NCBI RefSeq assembly: GCF_003130585.1
Contig: NZ_QFKX01000002.1
Coordinates: forward strand, 744,001 to 808,000
Length of the DNA: 64,000 bases
Reading direction: 5' to 3'
Source of the DNA: Brachybacterium endophyticum
GTDB lineage: Bacteria; Actinomycetota; Actinomycetes; Actinomycetales; Dermabacteraceae
The translations under genes were made by a program, and so were the position numbers. Below, piece after piece: positions 1-9,006 of the stretch (its first letter is position 1; each line of letters begins with the position of its first letter). Under the pieces are notes generated by a model. The model worked only from the letters and a program-made list of their open reading frames with translations, was not told where the DNA came from and searched no databases.

Positions 1-278
1 CCCAGCAGAGCTTCGCCCCCTCCCAGCAGGAGGCCCAGGGCGGCTTCCACGGCGAGAGCACGGATCCGGCCGACTCTGAGCAGGAGGCTCCGCAGCAGGC
101 GCAGCCGTTCTCCCAGCAGGGTCAGGATCCCCAGGGCCAGGCCTTCGGGGACGCACGCGGCGCCCAGCCCGTGCAGCCGGCACCGGTGCAGCGTCAGCCC
201 TCCCCGGTGCAGCCGCCCCGCGTGGAGGAGCCCCCGGCCGATGACGACGACCTGGATCTTCCCTCCTTCCTGAAGTGA
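1..278 (+). CDS. ftsZ: Cell division protein FtsZ, C-terminal part only
   Basis: The window opens inside this gene; codons are in the frame starting at base 3 and end in TGA at 276-278. The 91 visible residues are a Gln/Pro-rich disordered linker followed by an acidic tail ending DDDDLDLPSFLK. That ending is the conserved C-terminal peptide of actinobacterial FtsZ (DDLDVPxFLK type), through which the Z-ring protein binds partners such as SepF. The following genes (pgeF, sepF, yggT, divIVA) are the usual downstream neighbours of ftsZ. The GTPase domain lies outside the window, so only the linker and tail are directly supported. The linker looks rather long and Gln-rich, which is common in this group. 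Confidence 0.93.
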   Translation, partial: QQSFAPSQQEAQGGFHGESTDPADSEQEAPQQAQPFSQQGQDPQGQAFGDARGAQPVQPAPVQRQPSPVQPPRVEEPPADDDDLDLPSFLK

Positions 279-288
279 CGATCCGGCC

Positions 289-1050
289 GTGACATCTCCA
301 CGGCCGTCGGCCGTTCACGGTGCCCGGGTCCCGCAGCTGCGCGGGGCCCGGGCACTGTTCAGCGCGCGCGAGGGCGGCGTCTCCGTGCCGCCCTTCGCGT
401 CCCTGAACCTCGCCCACCACGTCGGCGACGACCCGTCGGCGGTCGAGCGGAACCGTGAGGTCCTCGCCGGGGCGATGGGAGCGCCGCTCGTCTTCGTCGA
501 CCAGGTGCATTCCGATCGTGTGCACGTGCCCGACCCGGGCGCTCCCGGGCCGGTCACGGCCGACGCGCTGGTCACCGATCGGGAGGACGTGGCCCTCGCG
601 ATCATGGTCGCGGACTGCCTGCCGGTGCTGCTGAGCGATCCGGCGGCGGGCGTCGTCGGGGCCGCGCACGCCGGGCGTGCGGGGCTCCTGGGCGGCGTCC
701 TCGAGAACACCCTCGCCCGAATGGTCGACCTCGGTGGCCGTCCCGAGCGTCTCGAGGTCACGATCGGTCCCGGCATCTGCGGTGCCTGCTACGAGGTCCC
801 GGAGCAGATGCGCGAGGAGGCCCGTGCCGTGAACGAAGCGACCTGGACCACGACGCGGGCGGGGACGCCGGGCCTGGACCTGCGAGCCGGTGCGGTCGAG
901 GTCCTGGTCGGGCAGGGCGTCCCGCGGGCGAGCATCGACGACGACCACCCGTGCACCCTCGAGGACCCGGCCTTCTTCTCCTATCGCGGGCAGGAACGCA
1001 CGGGACGCTTCGCCGGCGTGATCCGACGGGCGACCGCCGAGCGCGACTGA
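289..1050 (+). CDS. pgeF: PgeF/YlmD-type purine nucleoside phosphorylase or peptidoglycan editing factor (laccase-domain protein)
   Basis: A 253-residue protein of the YfiH/YlmD family, once annotated as polyphenol oxidase. Members have been linked to adenosine/purine nucleoside phosphorylase activity and to peptidoglycan editing. The family's metal-binding triad is visible as His74 (DQVHSD), Cys110 (ADCLPVL) and His127 (AAHAGRAG), followed by the GPGICGACYEV segment. The start is a GTG ten bases after the ftsZ stop, with no strong ribosome binding site, so translation may be coupled to ftsZ. Length is normal for the family. The yggS gene that often follows pgeF in this cluster is not present before sepF. 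Confidence 0.9.
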   Translation: MTSPRPSAVHGARVPQLRGARALFSAREGGVSVPPFASLNLAHHVGDDPSAVERNREVLAGAMGAPLVFVDQVHSDRVHVPDPGAPGPVTADALVTDREDVALAIMVADCLPVLLSDPAAGVVGAAHAGRAGLLGGVLENTLARMVDLGGRPERLEVTIGPGICGACYEVPEQMREEARAVNEATWTTTRAGTPGLDLRAGAVEVLVGQGVPRASIDDDHPCTLEDPAFFSYRGQERTGRFAGVIRRATAERD

Positions 1051-1117
1051 AGGGCGAGGCGTCCCGAGGACGGACGCGCTGAACAGGCGACACGCCACGA
1101 CACGCCGCACACGTCCG

Positions 1118-1145
1118 TTGCCGCGCCGGGGTGCTCGGGTAGGTT
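1118..1145 (+). promoter_or_regulatory. Candidate promoter for sepF
   Basis: TTGCCG at 1118-1123 and TAGGTT at 1140-1145 are separated by 16 bases, a reasonable sigma-70 type pair. It lies in the 180-base gap after pgeF and would give sepF a leader of about 80 bases. This rests on sequence matching only. Confidence 0.4.
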
Positions 1146-1230
1146 CTTCACCAGGGCTCCCGCGCACTCCCCGTGCTTCCCCGGAGCCCTTGACCACCAG
1201 CAGCGGACACGAATGCACCGGGAGAGCACC

Positions 1231-1719
1231 ATGGGAGCCTGGCATAACGCGATGGTCGCGCTCGGCCTCGCCAACGAGATCGATGACGACTACTACGAGG
1301 ACGAGGCGGTTCGCCGCGACGAGTCCGCGCCGGTGCGCCGCACCGATCGCGCCGTCGAGCCCACCCACGAGCGGGAGGCGCAGGTGACCCCGATCCGCCA
1401 GCGCCAGAGCAACGTGGTGGCCGTGAGCCATCCGTCGGAGGATTCGATGCAGCGCATCACCACCATCCACCCGCGCTCGTACAACGACGCCAAGGCCATC
1501 GGCGAGTCCTTCCGTGACGGCGTCCCGGTGATCGTGAACCTCAGCGACATGCAGGACGGCGACGCCAAGCGCATGGTCGACTTCTGCGCCGGCCTCGTCT
1601 TCGGACTCCGCGGCAGCATCGAGCGCATCACGGGGAAGGTCTTCCTGCTCTCCCCGGAGTTCGTCGAGGTGGACGGCGACTCCACCACGGACGAGGGCAG
1701 TTTCTACAACCAGAGCTGA
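1231..1719 (+). CDS. sepF: Cell division protein SepF
   Basis: A 162-residue SepF, the membrane-associated protein that tethers and aligns FtsZ filaments. The N-terminus ([13 protein letters not shown]) can form the short membrane-binding amphipathic helix; an acidic/charged linker follows to about residue 70, then the compact SepF domain (about 75-150) with [12 protein letters not shown] and the segment [19 protein letters not shown]. An in-frame ATG at 1213 would add six residues, but GGGAGAG just upstream of the ATG at 1231 and the usual SepF N-terminus favour 1231. It sits between pgeF and yggT as expected for the division cluster. A candidate promoter lies at 1118-1145. Confidence 0.93.
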   Translation: MGAWHNAMVALGLANEIDDDYYEDEAVRRDESAPVRRTDRAVEPTHEREAQVTPIRQRQSNVVAVSHPSEDSMQRITTIHPRSYNDAKAIGESFRDGVPVIVNLSDMQDGDAKRMVDFCAGLVFGLRGSIERITGKVFLLSPEFVEVDGDSTTDEGSFYNQS

Positions 1720-1726
1720 GTGCCCG

Positions 1727-2017
1727 GTGGCGCTGATCGCATCGATCCTGTACCTCGCGCTGCTGCTGTACACGCTGGTCCTGCTGGCACGCCTCGTGCT
1801 GGACTGGATCCGTGCCTACGCGCGGGACTTCCGTCCGCGCGGGCTGGTACTGCTGCTGTTCGAGCTCGTCTTCACGCTCACGGACCCGCCGGTGCATTTC
1901 CTGCGTCGGCTGATCCCGCCGTTGCGGCTGGGTGCCGTGTCCCTGGATCTCAGCCTGCTGGTCCTGCTGCTGGTGTGCTCGCTGCTGCTGAGGATCCTGG
2001 GTCGCATGGCCCTGTGA
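1727..2017 (+). CDS. YggT family integral membrane protein
   Basis: A 96-residue protein starting with GTG seven bases after sepF. It has two hydrophobic segments, about residues 2-27 and 73-92, separated by a region with the DPPVHFLRRLIPP stretch characteristic of YggT proteins (DP...R..iPP). YggT-family proteins sit in the membrane and occur between sepF and divIVA in many Gram-positive bacteria; a role in division or osmotic stress has been proposed but is not firmly known. The context and the motif make the family call safe; no biochemical function can be read from the sequence. Confidence 0.85.
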   Translation: MALIASILYLALLLYTLVLLARLVLDWIRAYARDFRPRGLVLLLFELVFTLTDPPVHFLRRLIPPLRLGAVSLDLSLLVLLLVCSLLLRILGRMAL

Positions 2018-2093
2018 GGTCCGTGCTTGTGAGCCCTGTCCACATGTGACCGGTCTGCTCCCCGACCTGGCCGTCCCTGCCCGTGGAATCCGC

Positions 2094-2099
2094 TAGGCT
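2094..2099 (+). promoter_or_regulatory. Candidate -10 element for divIVA
   Basis: TAGGCT in the 137-base gap before divIVA would give a leader of about 50 bases ending in a good ribosome binding site (GAAGGTG at 2143-2149). No convincing -35 is seen. Confidence 0.35.
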
Positions 2100-2154
2100 G
2101 TCCTGCAGCTGCGTAGCGCGGCGCGCCACCACTAGACGTACGAGAAGGTGACCC

Positions 2155-2940
2155 ATGGCTCTCATGCCCGAGGACCTGGAGAACAAGCGGTTCACCCCGG
2201 TTCGGTTCTCCGAAGGCTATGACATGGACGAGGTCGACAACTACCTCGACCTCGAGGTGCTTCCGCGCCTGCAGGAGCTGATCGACGAGAACTCGCGGCT
2301 GACCAAGGAGCTCGAGGAGGCGCACAACCGCGTCGCCGAGCTCGAGAACGCCGCCCAGGAGTCCGAGGCCACCGCCGGTGCCGCGGGCGCAGGCGCGGGT
2401 GCCGCCGGATCAAGCGTCGCGGCCGAGACCGACACGGCCGACGCGGACGAGACCGTCGTCGCCGGTTCCGAGCAGGCCGCCGCCGAGCCCGAGAGCGGGA
2501 CCACCGCGGCCGTCGCCGACACCTCGGCCGACGCCACCGCCGTCGAGGGCGAGAGCACCGAGGGCTCCGCACCGACCGGCTCCGCGCCGACCAGCGAGGC
2601 CGCCGTCCCGGTGCAGGACGGGGACCAGTCCGCCGCCGGCATCATCGCGCTGGCCAACCGCCTGCACGACGAGTACGTGCGCAACGGCGAGGACGAGCGC
2701 GACCGCCTCATCTCCGAGGCCAACGCGGAGCACAAGCGCATCGTCACCGAGGCGGAGGAGAAGTCCCGCACCACGCTCGCGGACCTCGAGACCCAGAAGG
2801 GCGACCTCGAGAAGTCCATCGAGAAGCTGCGGACCTTCGAGCGCGACTACCGCAGCCGCCTGCGCAACTACCTCGAGAACCAGCTGCAGGAGCTCGAGAC
2901 CAGCGAGACCCAGGACAAGCAAGCCAACTTCGGCCTGTGA
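2155..2940 (+). CDS. divIVA: Polar growth protein DivIVA/Wag31
   Basis: A 261-residue DivIVA homologue. The N-terminal DivIVA domain (about residues 1-65, with FTPVRFSEGYDMDEVDNYLD) is the membrane-curvature and lipid-binding part. A long Ala/Glu/Thr-rich linker covers about 70-155, and a charged coiled coil about 160-250. In actinobacteria this protein marks the cell poles and septum and directs wall growth. The start ATG is preceded by GAAGGTG. The unusually long low-complexity linker is typical of this phylum but differs between species. The next gene, lspA, overlaps its stop codon by four bases (GTGA), so the two are probably cotranslated. Confidence 0.94.
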   Translation: MALMPEDLENKRFTPVRFSEGYDMDEVDNYLDLEVLPRLQELIDENSRLTKELEEAHNRVAELENAAQESEATAGAAGAGAGAAGSSVAAETDTADADETVVAGSEQAAAEPESGTTAAVADTSADATAVEGESTEGSAPTGSAPTSEAAVPVQDGDQSAAGIIALANRLHDEYVRNGEDERDRLISEANAEHKRIVTEAEEKSRTTLADLETQKGDLEKSIEKLRTFERDYRSRLRNYLENQLQELETSETQDKQANFGL

Positions 2941-3557
2941 GCCAGAAGGCCTCTGCATCGGCGACCGCCGGACCGCATCGGTCCGGCGGTCGCCGCCGTT
3001 CGAGCCGGGCACGCCTCCCCGCAGCCGGCGCCCTGTCGGTCCTCGGGGTCGTCGCCGTCGTGATCCTGGTCGTCGACCTGCTGACGAAGCAGTGGGCCGA
3101 ATCCACCCTCGAGGTGGGGCTGCAGCGGCCGCTGATCGGCGATCTGCTGCAGCTGAATCTGCTGTACAACTCCGGAGCGGCATGGGGGATGGGCGCGGGC
3201 ATCACGCCCGTCGTCACCAGCGTGCAGATCGTGATCGCGATCGGCGTGATCGTCTTCGCGGTGCGCTCCGTGCGCTCGCCCTGGTACGCGATCGCCCTCG
3301 GGCTGGTGCTGGGCGGAGCGCTCGGCAACATCCACGACCGCCTGCTGCGGGCCCCGGGCCCCTTCACCGGCTGGGTCGTGGACTTCCTCGAACTGCCGCA
3401 CTGGCCGATCTTCAACGTCGCCGACATGGGCGTCACCACCGGCGCGGTCCTCGTGGTGCTGCTCGGACTGCTCGGACGGCCCGCCGATCCCACGGCCGTC
3501 ACCGAGCGCGAGGCGACCTCCGGGACGGACCACGACGAGACGGAGCCACCGCGATGA
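2937..3557 (+). CDS. lspA: Lipoprotein signal peptidase (signal peptidase II)
   Basis: A 206-residue inner membrane aspartyl protease that removes signal peptides from prolipoproteins after lipidation. Four hydrophobic segments are visible. The catalytic pair is Asp134 (GNIHDRL) and Asp163 (FNVADMG), both in the conserved family motifs. The N-terminal ~30 residues are an Arg/Ser-rich extension and the C-terminal ~25 residues are polar, making it longer than the E. coli enzyme. The GTG start overlaps the divIVA stop (GTGA) and its own stop overlaps the next ATG (ATGA), so divIVA, lspA and the pseudouridine synthase form a tightly coupled operon. The lipoprotein at 17488 is one likely substrate. 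Confidence 0.95.
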   Translation: MSQKASASATAGPHRSGGRRRSSRARLPAAGALSVLGVVAVVILVVDLLTKQWAESTLEVGLQRPLIGDLLQLNLLYNSGAAWGMGAGITPVVTSVQIVIAIGVIVFAVRSVRSPWYAIALGLVLGGALGNIHDRLLRAPGPFTGWVVDFLELPHWPIFNVADMGVTTGAVLVVLLGLLGRPADPTAVTEREATSGTDHDETEPPR

Positions 3558-4483
3558 GCCAGCAGCGCACCCTGCCGGTCCCCGAGGGCCTCGCGGGGGA
3601 GAGGGTCGACGTCGGCATCGCCCGTCTGTTCGGGCTCTCCCGCACCCGGGCCGCGGATCTCGTCACCGCGGGCGAGGTCGAGGTGGACGGTTCCGCCCCC
3701 GCCCGCTCGACCCGCCTCGAGCCCGGCGCGATGCTCACCGTGCACATCCCCGACGAGGCGCCCGCCGTCCGCGTGCGCCCCAGCATCGTCGAGGGCATGG
3801 AGCTCGTGCACGTCGACGACGACATCGTCGTGATCGACAAGCCCGTCGGCGTCGCCGCCCACCCCAGCCCGGGCTGGAACGGCCCGACGGTCCTCGGCCA
3901 CCTCGCGGGCGCCGGCGTCAGCATCCGCACCACCGGGGATCCCGAGCGCCAGGGCATCGTCTCGCGCCTGGACGTGGGCACCAGCGGCCTGATGGTCGTC
4001 GCCCGCACCGAGCGTGCCTACACCACCCTCAAGGACGCCTTCCGTGCCCGTCAGGTCGCCAAGAGCTACCACGCGCTGTGCCAGGGGCACCCGGTGCCGC
4101 CCCAGGGCACCATCGACGCGCCCATCGGCCGCGCCCCGACCCATCACTTCAAGTTCGCCGTGGTCGATTCCGGCAAGGCCTCGGTCACCCACTACGACGT
4201 GATCGAGGAGCTGCCCGGTGCGGCCCTGTGCGCGGTCAAGCTCGAGACCGGCCGCACCCATCAGATCCGCGTGCACTTCTCGGCCATGCACCACCCGCTG
4301 GTCGGGGACCCCATGTACGGCTCGGACCCGACCGTCGCGGCCCGCCTGGACCTCACTCGGCAGTGGCTGCACGCCATGGAGCTCTCCTTCGTCCATCCCG
4401 GCAGCGGCGAGCAGGTGACCTACACCTCGCACTATCCCGCGGACCTCCAGCACGCCCTGGACGCGCTGCGCGAGACCGCCTGA
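3554..4483 (+). CDS. rluD: RluD-like 23S rRNA pseudouridine synthase
   Basis: A 309-residue RluA/RluD-family pseudouridine synthase that converts uridines in 23S rRNA to pseudouridine. An N-terminal S4 RNA-binding domain (about residues 12-65) is followed by the catalytic domain. The catalytic aspartate is Asp140 in SRLDVGTSGL, and GRTHQIRVH, a late family motif, is present. The first residue of the HRLD motif is Ser here, which is common in actinobacteria. Translation starts at the ATG overlapping the lspA stop. Gene order lspA-rluD is conserved widely. The exact target uridines cannot be read from sequence. Confidence 0.92.
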   Translation: MSQQRTLPVPEGLAGERVDVGIARLFGLSRTRAADLVTAGEVEVDGSAPARSTRLEPGAMLTVHIPDEAPAVRVRPSIVEGMELVHVDDDIVVIDKPVGVAAHPSPGWNGPTVLGHLAGAGVSIRTTGDPERQGIVSRLDVGTSGLMVVARTERAYTTLKDAFRARQVAKSYHALCQGHPVPPQGTIDAPIGRAPTHHFKFAVVDSGKASVTHYDVIEELPGAALCAVKLETGRTHQIRVHFSAMHHPLVGDPMYGSDPTVAARLDLTRQWLHAMELSFVHPGSGEQVTYTSHYPADLQHALDALRETA

Positions 4484-4536
4484 GCGGTGTGCCGCACTGC
4501 GCCCCCGCCCGGTCGGGGTCCTGCGGCGCGGCCCTG

Positions 4537-4542
4537 TAGCGT
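4537..4542 (+). promoter_or_regulatory. -10 hexamer TAGCGT, leaderless type
   Basis: The hexamer ends six bases before the ATG at 4549, placing the expected transcription start on the start codon. Confidence 0.5.
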
Positions 4543-4548
4543 CGGAGC

Positions 4549-5274
4549 ATGAGCGAGAACAGCGCCGACCCCGCAGCACTCGTCGCCCCGCACGAGCGAG
4601 CGCTCGCGAGGTCCGACTTCCCCGTCGGCCGCGTGGCGCGCGTGCTGGGCATCGACCCCGAGCAGGCGGAGGTCGTGCTGCGCGACGAGGACCGGACGCG
4701 CCGGGCCATCGACGAGGCGGCCGCAGCGTTCCTCGAGGCCGACGACGACCGCCGGGCGGGCCGTCCGCCGCGCTCCGCGCTCGCCCTGGACCCCGACTTC
4801 CCGACCGGCACCGGCATGGCCCTGCTGGGCGCGGCGAGCTTGTGGGAGCACCGCACGGTCGTCCCGCGGATCGCCCTGCGGATCGCCAAGGACCACTACG
4901 AGGCGGGGGAGGACGCCCTCGCGGCGAGCTTCGTGGGGCTCGTCCAGGAGTCCGTGGATCCCGGTGGGGACGAGGCCTCCGCCTGGGCCGCCCAGTCGCT
5001 CCTGGTGCAGATCCTGCAGCGAGCCGGGGATCCGGCCCGAGCCGACGAGATCGCCCGCGACCTCGCCGCCCACGCGATCCCGCTGGACCTCTGGCGCGAC
5101 GACGACCCGACCCTGCCCGACGACTCGATGGCCTGGCACGGCGGCGCCTTCGTGGGCGGCATCCCGCCGCGCCGCGACGAGCGCCACCTCAGCTACGAGG
5201 ACGTCCACGACTACCTCGACCAGCTCCTGACCGGCATGCGCCGGGACCAGGAGGCCGAGCAGGACGACGCCTGA
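4549..5274 (+). CDS. Conserved actinobacterial protein of unknown function
   Basis: I do not recognise this 241-residue soluble, acidic protein. It has no signal peptide, membrane segment or known motif. Most of it is predicted helical (about residues 55-175, with an alternating Ala/Arg/Glu pattern), ending in the segment MAWHGGAFVGGIPPRRDERHL and an acidic tail. It stands alone between rluD and dnaE, with 65 bases before and 168 after, and appears to have its own leaderless promoter (TAGCGT at 4537). Codon use matches the neighbouring core genes, so I take it as a real, vertically inherited gene. The helical repeats could be TPR-like, but that is only a guess. Confidence 0.75.
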   Translation: MSENSADPAALVAPHERALARSDFPVGRVARVLGIDPEQAEVVLRDEDRTRRAIDEAAAAFLEADDDRRAGRPPRSALALDPDFPTGTGMALLGAASLWEHRTVVPRIALRIAKDHYEAGEDALAASFVGLVQESVDPGGDEASAWAAQSLLVQILQRAGDPARADEIARDLAAHAIPLDLWRDDDPTLPDDSMAWHGGAFVGGIPPRRDERHLSYEDVHDYLDQLLTGMRRDQEAEQDDA

Positions 5275-5429
5275 GCGGAGCGAGGAGGGACGTCGGCGCA
5301 CGCGCCCGTCGAGCGCCGCGCATCCGGCCGCCGAACGCCGCGCACCCCGCGCGCATTCCCGCTCCCCGCGACCCGCCGGGGTGACCTCCCCGACGCCGCG
5401 GGAGGGAGCCGACCGTCGGCCCCCACCAG

Positions 5430-5435
5430 TACGCT
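5430..5435 (+). promoter_or_regulatory. -10 hexamer TACGCT, leaderless type
   Basis: The hexamer is followed by seven bases and then the dnaE ATG at 5443. No ribosome binding site is present between them. Confidence 0.55.
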
Positions 5436-5442
5436 GGATCCC

Positions 5443-8400
5443 ATGGCCGACGACTTCGTTCACCTCCACGTCCATACCGATTACTCGCTGCTGGACGGGG
5501 CTGCGAAGGTCGACAAACTCGTGGACGAGGCGGTCCGTCAGGACCAGAAGGCCATCGCGATCACCGACCACGGCTACGTGTTCGGCGCCTACGAGTTCTA
5601 CCGCACCGCCACCGCGGCCGGCGTGAAGCCGATCATCGGCGTCGAGGCCTACGTGACCCCGGGGACCAGCCGTCACGATCGCACCCGCGTGCAGTGGGGC
5701 ACCAAGGAGCAGCAGGAGGCCGGCGACGACGTCTCCGCGCGCGGTGCCTACACCCACCTCACCCTTCTCTCGCGCAACACCGAGGGTATGCACAACCTCT
5801 TCCGGCTCGCCTCGGAGGCCTCGCTCGACGGCCAGATGGGCAAGTGGCCGCGGATGGACCGCGAGATCCTCCAGAAGTACTCGAGCGGACTGATCGCCTC
5901 CACCGGCTGCCCGTCGGGCGAGATCCAGACGCGCATCCGCCTGGGGCAGTGGGACGAGGCGGTCAAGGCCGCGGGCGAGTTCCAGGACATGTTCGGCAAG
6001 GAGCACTACTTCGTCGAGCTCATGGACCACGGGCTCCAGCTCGAGCAGCGCGTGACCCAGGAGCTGATCGCGCTCTCGAAGCACATCGGCGCGCCGCTGC
6101 TGGCCACCAACGACCTCCACTACGTCACCGAGGAGGATGCGAAGATCCAGGACGCCCTGCTGTGCATCAACTCGGGCTCCACCTTCGACACCCCCGGGCG
6201 CTTCAAGTTCGGCGGCTCCGGCTACTACCTGAAGTCCGCGCGCGAGATGCGCGAGCTGTTCCGTGAGCTCCCCGAGGCGTGCGACAACACGCTGCGGGTC
6301 GCCGAGATGTGCGACGTCTCGTTCACCACCACCGCCGAGGGCGCGAACTACATGCCCGTCTTCCCCTGCCCGCCCGGGGAGGACGAGCACTCGTGGTTCA
6401 TCAAGGAGGTCCAGCGGGGGCTGGAGTACCGCTTCCCCCAGGGCATCCCCGACGACGTGAAGAAGCAGGCCGACTACGAGACCGGGATCATCACCCAGAT
6501 GGGCTTCCCGGGCTACTTCCTGGTGGTCTCCGACTTCATCAAGTGGGCCAAGGAGAACGGGATCCGCGTGGGGCCCGGCCGAGGCTCCGGCGCCGGCTCG
6601 ATGGTCGCCTACGCCATGCGCATCACCGATCTGAACCCCCTCGAGCACGGTCTGCTCTTCGAGCGCTTCCTGAACCCCGACCGCGTCTCCATGCCCGACT
6701 TCGACGTCGACTTCGATGATCGCCGTCGTGGCGAGGTCATCGAGTACGTGACCCGCAAGTACGGCGACGACAAGGTCTCCCAGCTGGTCACCTTCGGCGT
6801 CATGAAGACCAAGAACTCGCTCAAGGACGCCTCGCGCGTGCTCGGCTACCCCTACGCCATGGGCGACATGCTCTCCAAGGCGCTCCCGCCCTCGGTGATG
6901 GGCAAGGACATCCCGCTCTCGGGCATCGACGACCCCGAGCACAAGCGCTACGCCGAGGCCGGGGAGTTCCGGCGCGTCGTCCAGGAGAACCCCGACGCCC
7001 AGCGCGTCCTCGAGATCGCCAAGGGCGTCGAGGGCCTCGCCCGCGGATGGGGCGTGCACGCCTGCGGGATCATCATGTCCAGCCACACGCTGACCGACAT
7101 CATCCCGATTATGCGCCGCCCGTCCGACGGCCAGGTCATCACCCAGTTCGAGTACCCCGAGTGCGAGGCGCTCGGCCTGCTGAAGATGGACTTCCTGGGG
7201 CTGCGCAACCTCACGATCATCTCCGACGCCCTGGAGAACATCGAGAAGAACGGCAAGACCGCCCCGGACCTCGAGACCCTCGAGTTCGACGACCCCGCCC
7301 CGTACGCGCTGCTGCAGCGCGGCGACACCGCCGGGGTGTTCCAGTTCGACTCCGCCGGGTACCGAGAGCTGTGCCGGCAGATGAAGCCCGACAAGTTCGG
7401 GGACATCTCCGCCCTCGGTGCGCTCTACCGACCTGGCCCGATGGGCATGAACTCCCATACGAACTACGCGCTGCGCAAGAACGGGATGCAGGAGATCACC
7501 CCGATCCACCCGGAGCTCGAGGAGCCGCTGCAGGAGGTCCTCTCCGAGACCTACGGCCTGATCGTGTATCAGGAGCAGGTCATGCAGATCGCCCAGAAGG
7601 TCGCCGGGTACTCGCTCGGCGAGGCCGACATCCTGCGTCGTGCGATGGGCAAGAAGAAGAAGGCCGAGCTGGACAAGCAGCACGTCTCCTTCGAGGCCGG
7701 CATGAAGGAGCGGGGCTACTCGAACGCGGCCATCACGGCGCTGTGGGAGACGCTGCTGCCCTTCGCCGACTACGCCTTCAACAAGTCGCACTCGGCGGCC
7801 TACGGCGTGGTCTCCTACTGGACCGCGTACCTCAAGGCGCACTTCCCGACCGAGTACATGGCGGCGCTGCTCACCTCCACGCAGGAGAACCGCGACCGTC
7901 TCGGCTTCTACCTCGGCGACTGCCGCCACCACGGCATCACCGTGCTCCCGCCGGACGTCAACGAGTCCGACCTGTACTTCTCGGCCGTGGGCGACGACAT
8001 CCGCTTCGGGCTCTCCGCGATCCGCAACGTCGGCGCCAACGTCGTCGAGGCGATCCTCCAGGCCCGCGAGGAGAAGGGCGCCTTCACCTCCTTCACCGAC
8101 TTCCTGGACAAGGTGCCGCTGACCGTGTGCAACAAGCGCACGATCGAGTCGCTCATCAAGGGCGGCGCCTTCGACTCCCTGGGCGCGAACCGCCGCTCGC
8201 TGGTGCTCATCCACGAGGACGCGGTCGACTCGGTGGTCGGGGTCAAGCGCAAGGAGGCCCAGGGCCAGTACGACCTCTTCGGCTCCGATCTCTTCGGCGG
8301 CGACGGGGGAGAGGAGAGCTCCGGCTCGTCGGCCACCATCACCATCCCCGAGCTGCCCGAATGGGACCGCAAGGAGAAGCTCGCCTTCGAGCGCAACATG

Positions 8401-9003
8401 CTGGGCCTGTACGTCTCGGACCACCCGCTGCACGGGCTCGAGCACATCATCGCCCAGAACTCGACGACCACGATCGCCTCCCTGGCCGACGACGGGGCGA
8501 TCGAGGACGGCACGATGGTCACGATCGCGGGCCTGATCACGGGCCTGCAGCGCAAGACCACCAAGAAGGGCGACATGTGGGCGATCGCCACCGTCGAGGA
8601 CCTCGAGGGGTCGATCGACTGCCTGCTGTTCCCCACCACCTACCAGACCGTCGCGACCGAGCTCGCCGAGGACCTCGTGGTCTCCATGAAGGGCCGCGTC
8701 GACACGTCCAAGGGCATGCCCGAGATGCGGGTGATGGAGATGAGCATCCCCGACACCTCCAGCTCGATGGGGACCGACGGGCCCGTGGTGATCTCGGTGC
8801 CCGCCACCCGGTTCACCCAGCGCATCGCCGAGGACCTGCGCGGCGTGCTCGAGGACAATCGCGGCATGAGCGAGGTGCGGCTGAAGCTCCAGGAGCCCGG
8901 CCGCTCGACCCTCCTGCAGCTCGACAAGCGTCTCGCGGTCTCGCCCTCGGCAGCGCTGTACGCCTCGCTGAAGGCGCTGCTGGGACCCGGCTGCCTCCAC
9001 TGA
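5443..9003 (+). CDS. dnaE: DNA polymerase III alpha subunit
   Basis: A 1186-residue replicative polymerase catalytic subunit, full length for DnaE1. The N-terminal PHP domain begins with HLHVHTDYSLLDG. The polymerase active-site aspartates are visible as Asp421 and Asp423 in PDFDVDFDD and Asp583 in KMDFLGLRN. The helix-hairpin-helix and OB-fold regions follow, the latter with VTIAGLITGLQRK and DLEGSIDCLLFP. The intact PHP metal-binding motif HxHxxYS suggests a retained proofreading-type PHP site, as reported for mycobacterial DnaE1. The gene appears to have its own leaderless promoter, and the next gene begins three bases after its stop. Confidence 0.97.
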   Translation: MADDFVHLHVHTDYSLLDGAAKVDKLVDEAVRQDQKAIAITDHGYVFGAYEFYRTATAAGVKPIIGVEAYVTPGTSRHDRTRVQWGTKEQQEAGDDVSARGAYTHLTLLSRNTEGMHNLFRLASEASLDGQMGKWPRMDREILQKYSSGLIASTGCPSGEIQTRIRLGQWDEAVKAAGEFQDMFGKEHYFVELMDHGLQLEQRVTQELIALSKHIGAPLLATNDLHYVTEEDAKIQDALLCINSGSTFDTPGRFKFGGSGYYLKSAREMRELFRELPEACDNTLRVAEMCDVSFTTTAEGANYMPVFPCPPGEDEHSWFIKEVQRGLEYRFPQGIPDDVKKQADYETGIITQMGFPGYFLVVSDFIKWAKENGIRVGPGRGSGAGSMVAYAMRITDLNPLEHGLLFERFLNPDRVSMPDFDVDFDDRRRGEVIEYVTRKYGDDKVSQLVTFGVMKTKNSLKDASRVLGYPYAMGDMLSKALPPSVMGKDIPLSGIDDPEHKRYAEAGEFRRVVQENPDAQRVLEIAKGVEGLARGWGVHACGIIMSSHTLTDIIPIMRRPSDGQVITQFEYPECEALGLLKMDFLGLRNLTIISDALENIEKNGKTAPDLETLEFDDPAPYALLQRGDTAGVFQFDSAGYRELCRQMKPDKFGDISALGALYRPGPMGMNSHTNYALRKNGMQEITPIHPELEEPLQEVLSETYGLIVYQEQVMQIAQKVAGYSLGEADILRRAMGKKKKAELDKQHVSFEAGMKERGYSNAAITALWETLLPFADYAFNKSHSAAYGVVSYWTAYLKAHFPTEYMAALLTSTQENRDRLGFYLGDCRHHGITVLPPDVNESDLYFSAVGDDIRFGLSAIRNVGANVVEAILQAREEKGAFTSFTDFLDKVPLTVCNKRTIESLIKGGAFDSLGANRRSLVLIHEDAVDSVVGVKRKEAQGQYDLFGSDLFGGDGGEESSGSSATITIPELPEWDRKEKLAFERNMLGLYVSDHPLHGLEHIIAQNSTTTIASLADDGAIEDGTMVTIAGLITGLQRKTTKKGDMWAIATVEDLEGSIDCLLFPTTYQTVATELAEDLVVSMKGRVDTSKGMPEMRVMEMSIPDTSSSMGTDGPVVISVPATRFTQRIAEDLRGVLEDNRGMSEVRLKLQEPGRSTLLQLDKRLAVSPSAALYASLKALLGPGCLH

Positions 9004-9006
9004 CAC

